Assembly: GCF_018130825.1 (NCBI RefSeq)
Contig: NZ_JAFCJS010000009.1
Span: 1 to 64,000, forward strand
Direction of reading: 5' to 3'
DNA: 64,000 nucleotides
DNA from: Bradyrhizobium liaoningense
GTDB taxonomy: Bacteria; Pseudomonadota; Alphaproteobacteria; Rhizobiales; Xanthobacteraceae
Positions 24,888-32,980 of the stretch are shown piece by piece. A model generated the notes under the pieces. That model was not told where the DNA came from. It was given only the letters and a program-made list of their open reading frames with translations, and ran no database searches. The translations under genes and the position numbers were made by a program. Every line of letters begins with the position of its first letter. Within the stretch, counting starts at the first letter, position 1.

Positions 24888-25204
24888 GCGACGACGCGCC
24901 ACAAGCGGCGGCAGGCGGCGTGCCCGCGGGTGCGATCTCCAAGGAGCTCCTGATCATCAACAAGCGCGGCCTGCATGCGCGCGCCTCGGCGAAATTCGTC
25001 CAGGCGGTCGAGCGCTTCAACGCGCAAGTGTGGGTGACGCGCGGCGGCGAGACCGTCGGCGGCACCTCGATCATGGGCCTGATGATGCTCGCTGCGGGAC
25101 CGGGCACGACGATCACGGTGGCTGCGGCCGGTGATGATGCGGAAGCTGCGCTCGCGGCGATTACCGAGCTCGTTGAGAGCAAGTTCAACGAGGAAGGGGT
25201 CTGA
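24884..25204 (+). CDS. ptsH: phosphocarrier protein HPr
   Basis: 106 residues, about 15 longer than E. coli HPr because of an Ala/Gly-rich start (1-17). The active histidine is H31 in NKRGLHARAS and the regulatory serine site is S62 in GGTSIMGLMML, the target of HprK. It passes phosphate from EI (PtsP/PtsI, not in this window) to EIIA. It overlaps the EIIA gene by 4 bases. The operon ends here, followed by an inverted repeat that may stop transcription. Confidence 0.95.
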   Translation: MSDDAPQAAAGGVPAGAISKELLIINKRGLHARASAKFVQAVERFNAQVWVTRGGETVGGTSIMGLMMLAAGPGTTITVAAAGDDAEAALAAITELVESKFNEEGV

Positions 25205-25218
25205 GCCACGCGCTCGGA

Positions 25219-25313
25219 GCCGTAGGGTGGGCAAAGCGAAGCGTGCCCACCACATCTCATGATTATTGAAAGTTCGTGGGCACGGCGCTTTGCGCCTTTG
25301 CCCACCCTACGGC
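25219..25313. repeat. 95-bp inverted repeat (GTAGGGTGGGCAAAG family)
   Basis: GCCGTAGGGTGGGCAAAG (25219-25236) is the exact reverse complement of 25296-25313, with inner GCGTGCCCAC/GTGGGCACG pairing. It lies between the convergent ptsH and glycosyltransferase genes. The same family occurs at 39251, 39938-40064 and 56410-56500. Confidence 0.85.
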
Positions 25314-25321
25314 ACCTTCGC

Positions 25322-26947
25322 TCACTTCGCTGGCGGGGCGATGTAGATGTTCCAGCTCATCGACGGGCCGACCTTGCCGTGGGTGAAGCGGCGCGTCGTC
25401 ATCACGATGCGCTCGGCGTTCGGCGCAACTTCCGACACCCATTTCTCGAACGCGGGCAGGCGGCCATCGGTCGGATCGAACACGCCGATGAAGCCGTACT
25501 TCTTGGCGTCGTCGCGCGAGGTCAGCCCGGAATCCCAGGCCTCCAGCGGCAGCAATGCGGACGGATGATCCGGGCTGTAGAACACCAGCGGCTGGATCTG
25601 TTCCATGGTGCCGGCAACGACGGCCCAGCGCGAGCCGAAGCGGGTGTGCCAGGCCTGGGTCAATTCGCGCGCGAGCTCCGAGCGCGCGCCATAGATCTGC
25701 GCGTTGCCGGCATTGGCCGCCATCTCGCGCGCGGCGATCCAGGGCGAGGCGGCGAGCGTGGCGGCGCTGAGCACGAGCCAGATCGCGGCGATGTTGAACA
25801 GCACAGCGCTCTGCACCCGCAGCGCCGGAATCGCGACCAGCGCGAGCGGCACCAGGAAGAATAGCGAGATGCCCCAATCGGTCTTCATGTAGATGCTGAA
25901 GGCCAGCGCGCCGAGCGGCGGCCCGACCGCGACGATGAGCTGGACGATCCAGACATTCAGCGCCTGCGCGACATTGACGCCCGGATTGGCGCCGCGCGCC
26001 CAGGCGCGCGTGACGATGCGCGATGGCGCGCGCAGCAGCAGCTTGAGCCACGGCGGCACCCACGCCATGGCCAGCGCGGCCAGCGCCACCGGTAGCGCCA
26101 GGAGCGCGAAATTATGCAGCGCATAGCCGGCCACGAGCTGATGCAGGAGACGGTCATCGTGCAGGCTGTAGGTGTCGCCGGCATAGGTCAGCGGCACGAA
26201 ATGCGCGTCCGCCAGCCAGACGATGTGTGGGATCATCGCCACGACCATCGTCGCGATCGCAACCCATGGCGCCGGCGACAGCAGGAACCGCAGCCGCTCC
26301 GGATGGATCAGCGCGGCCAAGCCGATGGCGCCGATCATGGTCAGCACCCAGTATTTGGTCATCAGCGCCAGCGCGCCGGCAAGGCCAAGCCAGATGCCGG
26401 ACTGCCAGCTCCGCTTCTCGAAGGCGTTGAGATAAGCGAGCATCAATAGCGGCAGCGTGACGAGCTGGAGCAGGTCGGGGTTGTACTTGAAGCCCTTGAA
26501 ATTGAAGATCGGATAGAGCGCGACCATCACCACGGCCAGGAACGCGCGGCGTGCGTCCACCACGCGCAAGGCAACCAGCCAGCAGATCACCATGCCGACG
26601 CCGACGGTCGTCATCGCCAGCGCATAGGTCGCCCAATCCGTCGCCGGGAACGCTGTGAACCAGAGGCCGGCGACCCAGCCCGACAGCGGCGGGTGCTTGC
26701 CGTAGCCCCAGAGGAATTTCTGGCCCCAGCCCCAGGCTTCTGCGACATCCATGTGAACGTCCTGCGCCGCCTTCAGGTTGATCAGGATGAAGGTCCAGAG
26801 CACCGCGTGCAGGATGGCGAGCTGGATCACCAGCCAGAGCCGCGCCTCGGGCCGGGTCGCGCAGGCGACCAGCCAGGCCCGGAAACGGTTGTAACTCAAG
26901 CGGGTCTTCGCCCGCGCTCTGGCGGAGCGGATCGAGGTGGTCGACAT
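25322..26947 (-). CDS. GT39/ArnT-like polyprenol-phosphate glycosyltransferase (integral membrane)
   Basis: 541 residues with about 11-12 hydrophobic segments. The first periplasmic loop reads MDVAEAWGWGQKFLWGYGKHPPLSGWVAG, where acidic residues and the H-P-P-L motif match the GT-C catalytic loop of the PMT/ArnT family. Such enzymes move a sugar from a lipid carrier to lipid A, proteins or glycans at the periplasmic face. Donor and acceptor are unknown. The C-terminal roughly 100 residues form a soluble periplasmic domain (TRRFTHGKVGPSMSWNIYIA). It is divergent from lepA. Confidence 0.85.
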   Translation of the reverse strand: MSTTSIRSARARAKTRLSYNRFRAWLVACATRPEARLWLVIQLAILHAVLWTFILINLKAAQDVHMDVAEAWGWGQKFLWGYGKHPPLSGWVAGLWFTAFPATDWATYALAMTTVGVGMVICWLVALRVVDARRAFLAVVMVALYPIFNFKGFKYNPDLLQLVTLPLLMLAYLNAFEKRSWQSGIWLGLAGALALMTKYWVLTMIGAIGLAALIHPERLRFLLSPAPWVAIATMVVAMIPHIVWLADAHFVPLTYAGDTYSLHDDRLLHQLVAGYALHNFALLALPVALAALAMAWVPPWLKLLLRAPSRIVTRAWARGANPGVNVAQALNVWIVQLIVAVGPPLGALAFSIYMKTDWGISLFFLVPLALVAIPALRVQSAVLFNIAAIWLVLSAATLAASPWIAAREMAANAGNAQIYGARSELARELTQAWHTRFGSRWAVVAGTMEQIQPLVFYSPDHPSALLPLEAWDSGLTSRDDAKKYGFIGVFDPTDGRLPAFEKWVSEVAPNAERIVMTTRRFTHGKVGPSMSWNIYIAPPAK

Positions 26948-27061
26948 GGCCCGCTTGCTAGCGCGTTTTGGCCCGCCGTGGAATCAGCTTGGCGTGAAGA
27001 AAGGCCCTGAAAATACAGCAATATGGTTGCCGCACGGGGATGTGAGTGGTATCCCGCGCCC

Positions 27062-28873
27062 ATGACGACCGTCCCCATTTCCAACATCCGCAATTTCTCC
27101 ATCGTCGCCCATATCGACCATGGCAAATCGACGCTGGCCGACCGCCTGATCCAGATGACCGGCGGCCTCTCCGACCGCGAGATGGCGGGCAAGGAGCAGG
27201 TGCTCGATTCCATGGACATCGAGCGCGAGCGCGGCATCACCATCAAGGCGCAGACGGTCCGCCTCGCCTACCGCGCCAAGGACGGCAAGGATTACATCTT
27301 CAACCTGATGGACACGCCCGGCCATGTCGACTTCGCCTACGAGGTCTCGCGGTCGCTGGCGGCGTGCGAGGGTTCCCTGCTGGTGGTCGACGCCAGCCAG
27401 GGCGTCGAAGCGCAGACGCTCGCCAACGTCTACCAGGCACTCGACAACAATCACGAGATCGTTCCAGTCCTGAACAAGGTCGACCTTCCCGCGGCCGAGC
27501 CGGAGAAGGTCAAGCAGCAGATCGAGGACGTCATCGGCATCGACGCCTCCGATGCGGTGATGATCTCGGCCAAGACCGGCCTCGGCATTCCCGACGTGCT
27601 GGAAGCCATCGTCACCCGCCTGCCGCCGCCGAAGGGTGATCGCGAGGCCACGCTGAAGGCGCTGCTGGTCGACAGCTGGTACGACGTCTATCTCGGCGTC
27701 GTCGTGCTGGTGCGCATCGTCGACGGCACGATGAAGAAGGGCCAGCGCGTGCGCATGATGGGCACGGGCGCGGCCTACGACGTCGAGCGCGTCGGCTTCT
27801 TCACGCCGAAGATGCAGCAGGTCGACGAACTCGGACCCGGCGAGATCGGCTTCATCACCGCCGCGATCAAGGAAGTCGCCGACACCCGCGTCGGCGACAC
27901 CATCACCGACGACAGGAAGCCGGTGGCCGACATGCTGCCCGGCTTCAAGCCGGCGATCCCCGTGGTGTTCTGCGGCCTGTTCCCGGTCGATGCCGACGAT
28001 TTCGAGACGCTGCGCGCCGCAATGGGCAAGCTGCGCCTCAACGACGCCAGCTTCTCCTTCGAGATGGAGACCTCCGCCGCGCTCGGCTTCGGCTTCCGCT
28101 GCGGCTTCCTCGGCCTGTTGCATCTCGAGATCATCCAGGAGCGGCTGTCGCGCGAGTTCGACCTCAACCTGATCGCGACCGCGCCGAGCGTCATCTACAA
28201 GATGAAGCTCACCGATGGCACCGAGCTCGAGATCCACAATCCCGTCGACATGCCCGACGTGGTCAAGATCGAGGAGATCCAGGAGCCCTGGATCGAGGCG
28301 ACGATCCTGACGCCCGACGAATATCTCGGCAGCGTGCTGAAGCTGTGCCAGGACCGCCGCGGCTCGCAGAAGGAGCTGACTTACGTCGGCGCCCGCGCGA
28401 TGGTGAAATACGACCTGCCGCTCAACGAGGTCGTGTTCGACTTCTACGATCGCCTCAAGTCGGTCTCCAAGGGCTACGCCTCGTTCGACTATCATCTCAC
28501 CGACTACAAGCCGGCTGATCTGGTCAAGATGCAGATCCTGGTCAACGCCGAGCCGGTCGATGCGCTCTCGATGCTGGTCCATCGCACCCGCGCCGAAGGG
28601 CGCGGCCGCGCCATGGTCGAGAAGATGAAGGAGCTGATCCCGCCGCACATGTTCCAGATCCCGATCCAGGCGGCGATCGGCGGCAAGGTCATCGCCCGCG
28701 AGACGGTGCGCGCGCTGCGCAAGGACGTCACCGCGAAATGCTACGGCGGCGATATCACGCGTAAGCGCAAGCTTCTGGAGAAGCAGAAGGAAGGCAAGAA
28801 GAAGATGCGGCAGTTCGGCAAGGTCGACATCCCGCAGGAAGCTTTTATTGCCGCGCTGAAGGTGGATAGCTGA
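27062..28873 (+). CDS. lepA: elongation factor 4 (LepA GTPase)
   Basis: 603 residues from ATG at 27062, where MTTVPISNIRNFSIVAHIDH begins the conserved protein. An in-frame earlier start at 27023 would add 13 residues with no family support. G motifs: AHIDHGKSTLADRLI (G1), ERGITIKAQTV (G2), DTPGHVDF (G3), NKVDLP (G4) and SAKTGLG (G5). The LepA-specific C-terminal domain ends KRKLLEKQKEGKKKMRQFGK. It back-translocates or remodels stalled ribosomes and aids 30S biogenesis. Length is normal. Confidence 0.98.
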   Translation: MTTVPISNIRNFSIVAHIDHGKSTLADRLIQMTGGLSDREMAGKEQVLDSMDIERERGITIKAQTVRLAYRAKDGKDYIFNLMDTPGHVDFAYEVSRSLAACEGSLLVVDASQGVEAQTLANVYQALDNNHEIVPVLNKVDLPAAEPEKVKQQIEDVIGIDASDAVMISAKTGLGIPDVLEAIVTRLPPPKGDREATLKALLVDSWYDVYLGVVVLVRIVDGTMKKGQRVRMMGTGAAYDVERVGFFTPKMQQVDELGPGEIGFITAAIKEVADTRVGDTITDDRKPVADMLPGFKPAIPVVFCGLFPVDADDFETLRAAMGKLRLNDASFSFEMETSAALGFGFRCGFLGLLHLEIIQERLSREFDLNLIATAPSVIYKMKLTDGTELEIHNPVDMPDVVKIEEIQEPWIEATILTPDEYLGSVLKLCQDRRGSQKELTYVGARAMVKYDLPLNEVVFDFYDRLKSVSKGYASFDYHLTDYKPADLVKMQILVNAEPVDALSMLVHRTRAEGRGRAMVEKMKELIPPHMFQIPIQAAIGGKVIARETVRALRKDVTAKCYGGDITRKRKLLEKQKEGKKKMRQFGKVDIPQEAFIAALKVDS

Positions 28874-29196
28874 GGCGACGCACGGGACGAGCCGGCCCGG
28901 TCTCCGGGGCCGGCAAACAAAAACTGCGAAAACAACCCCATGCACAGTAGCCGCCCCCTTGGCGGCATTGCGTTTTTTCGATTTGCCGAAATTTGTTTGA
29001 TCCGTCGGGCAAAACAGGGGTATGGTGGCATCATCGCAGCCGGCGTGATTGGTAGCCCGATCGCGAGGAGATGGGTTTCGCTTCACTCTACCCATCCTAC
29101 GAACTGGCATCGTCCAGAGTGACCAGCATCACAGAGCTGGCGCTTGCCTTTCGGCAGGCTCCGCATACGCTGCGCATACGTTATTCTGGGGCTGCA
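28874..29196. other. 323-base intergenic region between lepA and the caspase-like gene
   Basis: It contains a GC hairpin (GCCGGCCC at 28891-28898 with GGGCCGGC at 28907-28914) followed by an A-rich rather than T-rich stretch, so it is not a convincing terminator. A half copy of the TAGGATGGGT repeat family lies at 29070-29105. The rest, lower in GC around 28940-29040, must hold the promoter of the next gene, but I cannot place it. Confidence 0.5.
29070..29105. repeat. half copy of the TAGGATGGGT inverted-repeat family
   Basis: GATGGGTTTCGCTTCACTCT and then ACCCATCCTACGAACT match the right part of the complete 135-bp element at 30987-31121. A more diverged half copy lies at 32940-32975, and a short trace at about 40146-40165. 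Confidence 0.65.
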
Positions 29197-30960
29197 ATGG
29201 GCGCGCTTCGCTGGTTTTCATTGATCTTTTTCCTTGGACTGGCCTGTGGCTCGGCCCATGCCGAGCGCCGCGTCGCGCTGGTCATCGGGAATTCCGGCTA
29301 CAAGAGCGTGGCGCGGCTTGCCAACCCCGCGAACGATGCCACGCTCGTCGGCGGCATGTTCAAGAAGGCGGGCTTCGACTTCGTCGATACGAGGCTTGAT
29401 CTGAACGTGGTCGATATGCGCAAAGCGCTGCGCGAATTCGGCAGCAAGGCGCGCGAGGCCGATGTCGCCGTCATTTACTATGCCGGCCACGGCATCGAGC
29501 TGGATGGCAACAACTATCTGATCCCCACCGACGCTGCGCTGGAGACGGATACTGACGTCCTCGACGAGGCGTTCCCGCTCGACCGGGTGCTTTTTGCCAT
29601 TGAGCCGGCCAAGCAGCTGCGCCTCGTCATTCTGGACGCCTGCCGCGACAATCCGTTCGCCAAGACAATGAAGCGGACCGTGGCGTCCCGTGCGATCGGT
29701 CGCGGGCTTGCCAAGGTTGAGCCAACCAGCCCGAACACGATGATCGCCTTCGCGGCGAAGGCGGGCTCTACCGCTTCGGACGGCGACGCGAAGAACAGTC
29801 CCTTCGCTGAGGCTCTCGTCGGTCGCCTCCCCACGCCAGGCCTCGATCTGCGCAAGGCCTTCGGCTTTGTACGCGACGATGTCCTGAAGAACACCGGGTA
29901 CAAGCAGGAGCCGTATGTTTATGGCTCTCTGGGCGGCGATGATGTACCCTTGGTTCCTGCGAAACCCGTCGTCGCCGGACCGCAGGCAAGCCCCGACAGC
30001 GAAATTCGACGCGACTACGAGTTGGCCCTTCAACTCGGCACGCGCGAAGGATGGACAGCCTTTCTCAATCACTATCCCGGCGGTTTCTATGCCGATCTCG
30101 CCAAAGGTCAGTTGAGCAAGATCGCGGCCGAGGAGGCACGGGCAGCCGCAGCCGAGAAGGCTCGCCAAGCCGAGGAGGAGAAGGCGCGGCTGGTGGCCGA
30201 CCGGGCAAAGAAGATCGAGCAGGAGAAGGCGGCGGCGGCGGCCAAGGCGGCCGAAGACGCCCGGATGGCGGCGGAGAAAGCCAAGCAGATGGAGGAGGCC
30301 AAGGCGGCCGCGGCCGAGCAGCGACGGAAGGAAGCTGAGGCGGCCGTGGCGAAGGCGCTCGCCGACAAACAAGCCAACGACACGGAGCAGAAGGTTGCCG
30401 CTGTAGCACCCACATCGACCTTGCCGTCAATGTCGCCTCAGGAGATGACGAAGCTGGTGCACTCGGAGCTCCGCCGCGTCGGCTGCCTGACCACCCCGGC
30501 AGATGGCGAATGGAATGCTTCGTCACAACGCTCGCTGACGCTGTTCAACAGATACGCCGGGACGAAGTTCGACGCGAAGCTGGCGAGCCTCGACGTACTC
30601 GATGCGATCAGAGCTAGGCCAAATCGCGTCTGCCCGCTCGTCTGCGAGCACGGGTTCAAGGCTGACGGTGACGCCTGCGTGAGGATAACCTGCCGCGCCG
30701 GCTATCGTTTGAGCGATGACAACGCGTGTGAGAGGATACCCGACAAGAAGCCTCTCGCGACGCGCGATGATACAAGAAAGCGGGATGGGGAGCCGAGACA
30801 GGTAGAAGCCGCACCATCCAGCAAACCGCAAGCCTCTGGCCAAATGTTCTGCAACTCCGCCGGCTGCCGTCCTGTCGGCAAGGGATGCAGAGTAGAGGCC
30901 GCTCCCATCACAGATCAGAGCTCCCCGATGGCTGGCCGCACGAGAGAGGTGTGCAATTGA
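29197..30960 (+). CDS. secreted caspase-like (peptidase C14) protein with coiled coil and Cys-rich tail
   Basis: 587 residues from ATG at 29197. A signal peptide (MGALRWFSLIFFLGLACGSA) precedes a caspase-fold domain (about 23-255) beginning RRVALVIGNSGY. The catalytic histidine is H98 in YYAGHGIE and the cysteine C149 in ILDACRDNPF, so the dyad is intact. Residues about 305-430 form an Ala/Glu/Lys-rich coiled coil. The C-terminus has a peptidoglycan-binding-like helix segment (LVHSELRRVGCLTTPADGEW) and several Cys pairs (VCPLVCEHGFKADGDACVRI, CRAGYRLSDDNAC). Such orthocaspase proteins are frequent in Bradyrhizobium and their substrates are unknown. The longer frame from 29071 starts in repeat DNA. 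Confidence 0.92.
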   Translation: MGALRWFSLIFFLGLACGSAHAERRVALVIGNSGYKSVARLANPANDATLVGGMFKKAGFDFVDTRLDLNVVDMRKALREFGSKAREADVAVIYYAGHGIELDGNNYLIPTDAALETDTDVLDEAFPLDRVLFAIEPAKQLRLVILDACRDNPFAKTMKRTVASRAIGRGLAKVEPTSPNTMIAFAAKAGSTASDGDAKNSPFAEALVGRLPTPGLDLRKAFGFVRDDVLKNTGYKQEPYVYGSLGGDDVPLVPAKPVVAGPQASPDSEIRRDYELALQLGTREGWTAFLNHYPGGFYADLAKGQLSKIAAEEARAAAAEKARQAEEEKARLVADRAKKIEQEKAAAAAKAAEDARMAAEKAKQMEEAKAAAAEQRRKEAEAAVAKALADKQANDTEQKVAAVAPTSTLPSMSPQEMTKLVHSELRRVGCLTTPADGEWNASSQRSLTLFNRYAGTKFDAKLASLDVLDAIRARPNRVCPLVCEHGFKADGDACVRITCRAGYRLSDDNACERIPDKKPLATRDDTRKRDGEPRQVEAAPSSKPQASGQMFCNSAGCRPVGKGCRVEAAPITDQSSPMAGRTREVCN

Positions 30961-30986
30961 GCCATGCCAACGGACGTCGAAATTAC

Positions 30987-31121
30987 AGCTCGTAGGATGG
31001 GTTGGGCCCTTGCGAAACCCATCGCCCTGACGGGCGGACGCCGTATCTACTCTTGCTCACTCGATCCGATCGCGAGGATGAAGTCGATGGGTTTCGCTTT
31101 GCTCTACCCATCCTACGAGCT
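30987..31121. repeat. 135-bp MITE-like element with 16-bp perfect terminal inverted repeats
   Basis: AGCTCGTAGGATGGGT (30987-31002) is the exact reverse complement of 31106-31121. The interior has CTTGCGAAACCCATCGCC...GATGGGTTTCGC as a second inverted pair. A related, longer and more diverged copy lies at 38736-38904. There is no coding capacity. Confidence 0.8.
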
Positions 31122-31172
31122 CCGTACCCGGCCAAAGTCGTTCTGACCGCATCTGATAAGGCTCCAAGAGCG

Positions 31173-31622
31173 ATGGACCCTGGACTTGAACGAATAGTCG
31201 ACACATTACCGGCTGGCTTCGCTGACCTGGAGGCGGATGCAATGGCGGATGGCCATCGGCAAATGACCCGCCTGGCCGCTGAGTTGACAGAGACCCCCGC
31301 CATTTTTCATGCAGCATACGCCTGTTATCTCGGCGGCAGACTTGCGGGCATCGGCGCGATGACCAACGAACCTGCACCGACAGGGCAGCCGACGTGGAGA
31401 ATGCGACGGTTCTACGTGCATCGCGAATTCAGGCGGCGCAATGTTGCCTACACCATTGCCATGGTGCTGTTGCAGGACGCAGCAGGGAAGGTTTCCACCA
31501 TGACTGTCCATGCAGGCAATCAGGCTGCAGCGCAGTTTTGGGAGGCGATTGGATTTAGCCGCGTTGCCGGCCTGGCTTGCTCCCACCAAAGGACGATGCC
31601 CGACACAACTGCTCGCCTATGA
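31173..31622 (+). CDS. GNAT family N-acetyltransferase (paralogue of the gene at 41717)
   Basis: 149 residues from ATG at 31173. The GNAT core is visible as YACYLGGRLAGIGAMTNEPA (strands 2-3), MRRFYVHREFRRRNVAYTIA (strand 4 plus the acetyl-CoA loop, R/Q-x-x-G-x-G/A replaced by RRRNVA) and TVHAGNQAAAQFWEAIGFSRV (strand 5, helix 4). It transfers acetyl from acetyl-CoA to an unknown amine. More than half of aligned residues match the protein at 41717-42163. The longer frame from 31002 runs through repeat DNA. The first bases lie about 50 bases after the MITE-like element. Confidence 0.88.
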   Translation: MDPGLERIVDTLPAGFADLEADAMADGHRQMTRLAAELTETPAIFHAAYACYLGGRLAGIGAMTNEPAPTGQPTWRMRRFYVHREFRRRNVAYTIAMVLLQDAAGKVSTMTVHAGNQAAAQFWEAIGFSRVAGLACSHQRTMPDTTARL

Positions 31623-31737
31623 GGTCGATGGCGGCCCGGATTCGCGGCTTCCGGCAGCGCCAATCTCCTGCTGCCAGAATCTGTCACTGCCCTGCGCTAG
31701 GTCTGCTTTCAGTGCACCAATCACTGAAAGGAAGACC

Positions 31738-32118
31738 ATGACTACCCAAAGTGCCGGCGAGGCATTGCAGATCGCCAGGACCTATGTCGAGGCGATCGCC
31801 CGCAAAGACGTCGATGCGGTCATCTCCATCTCGGCGGACGACATCGTTTGTACATCCCCGCGCGGGCGGATCATCGGGACGCCGAAGTTTCGCGAGTTCC
31901 ACGACGGGTTTGCCCGCATGCTCCGGAAGGTGACGCTCCTCGCCATTTACGGCGACGATCAGCAGGCTGTTGTCGTCTACAGCGCGGACACCCATCCGGT
32001 TGCCAATGCCATCGTCGCGGAATTTTTCAAGGTGACGAACGGCAAGATCGTATCGACGGAGGTGATTTACGACGCGGCTCCGTTCGTGGCCCACATGGCG
32101 ACGGCTCGTCCGCACTAA
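31738..32118 (+). CDS. NTF2-like/SnoaL-like domain protein
   Basis: 126 residues forming a single cone-shaped NTF2-like domain: the helix ALQIARTYVEAIARKDVDAV, the ISADDIVCTSPRGRIIG strand with the family pattern 'G...I.G...', FREFHDGFARML, and a strand ending NGKIVSTEVIYDAAPF. The fold serves as ketosteroid isomerase, dehydratase or small-ligand binder. No active site can be assigned. AAAGGAAG about 6 bases before the ATG supports the start. It lies 90 bases before the WYL regulator and could be its target. Confidence 0.82.
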   Translation: MTTQSAGEALQIARTYVEAIARKDVDAVISISADDIVCTSPRGRIIGTPKFREFHDGFARMLRKVTLLAIYGDDQQAVVVYSADTHPVANAIVAEFFKVTNGKIVSTEVIYDAAPFVAHMATARPH

Positions 32119-32208
32119 CATCGAAGCGGCGCGGCTACCCGAAGCCGTGCCGCTTTTCTGCAGTCGATTGCTGCCAGTTTCTGGCAGGATAAGTGCTAGA
32201 CTTGCATC

Positions 32209-32907
32209 ATGTCCAAGAGCCAACGGCTATTCGACCTCATGCAGATCTTGCGGCGACACCGTCATCCGGTGTCGGGCAACAATCTTGCTGCCGAGGCGGG
32301 CGTGTCGCTGCGCACGATCTATCGCGACATCGCCGACCTGCAGGCACTGGGCGCGCAGATCGAGGGCGAACCGGGTTTTGGCTATGTCCTGCAGCCCGGC
32401 TTTCTCCTGCCTCCGCTGATGTTCTCCGAGCAGGAAATCCAGGCCCTGGCGCTCGGTGCGCAATGGGTGTCCCGCCAGACCGATGACGAGTTCGCGCTGG
32501 CCGCGCGTGACGCGCTCGCAAAGATCGGCGCCGTCCTCCCGTCGGAGCTGCGACACAGGATCGACGACAATGCCTTTCATGTGGCGCGCAGGCCGAAGCA
32601 GCCTGAAGCCGTCGATCTACGCATCGTGCGCCAGGCCATGCGCGACCAGCACAAGCTGTCCATCGTGTATCGCGATCCGAAAGGCGCAAGGACCACCCGG
32701 ACGATCTGGCCGATTGGCGTCGCCTTTTTCGACTCACGGCGCATCCTGGCCGGCTGGTGTGAAATGAGGAAGGACTTTCGCGCCTTCCGCGCGGATCGGA
32801 TCGAGAAGGTCCGACTCAAGACGGATCGCTATCCCGGCCGCCGACGCGACCTCGTCAAACGATGGCGGGCCCAGGTTGACGCAGATCGCCGCAAGGCTGT
32901 GGACTGA
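32209..32907 (+). CDS. YafY/WYL-type transcriptional regulator
   Basis: 232 residues. The N-terminal HTH_11 helix-turn-helix (about 1-60; SGNNLAAEAGVSLRTIYRDIADLQ) is followed by a WYL domain (about 135-215), here LSIVYRDPKGARTTRTIWPIGVAFFDSRRILAGWCEMRKDFRAF, where the usual W-Y-L strand reads R-I-L-A-G-W-C. WYL domains bind ligands, often nucleotides or ssDNA, and the family includes regulators of stress and defence genes. It probably controls a neighbouring gene such as the NTF2-like protein. Length is normal for YafY. Confidence 0.92.
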   Translation: MSKSQRLFDLMQILRRHRHPVSGNNLAAEAGVSLRTIYRDIADLQALGAQIEGEPGFGYVLQPGFLLPPLMFSEQEIQALALGAQWVSRQTDDEFALAARDALAKIGAVLPSELRHRIDDNAFHVARRPKQPEAVDLRIVRQAMRDQHKLSIVYRDPKGARTTRTIWPIGVAFFDSRRILAGWCEMRKDFRAFRADRIEKVRLKTDRYPGRRRDLVKRWRAQVDADRRKAVD

Positions 32908-32980
32908 CCGGCGACCGGGCTCGTCGGATGCACGTGTTTGATGGATTTCACTTCCGCTCTACCCATTCTACCAGCTGCGC

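Noticed and set aside
25205..25321. Regular short repeats as a CRISPR array
   Set aside because: The repeats here and elsewhere are inverted pairs, not evenly spaced direct repeats with unique spacers, and no cas genes are present.
28891..28925. GC hairpin after lepA as a rho-independent terminator
   Set aside because: The stem is followed by AAACAAAAAC, not by a T-run, so it does not fit on the plus strand.
26984..29110. 708-codon minus-strand frame
   Set aside because: Shadow of lepA with no domain and a start inside repeat DNA.
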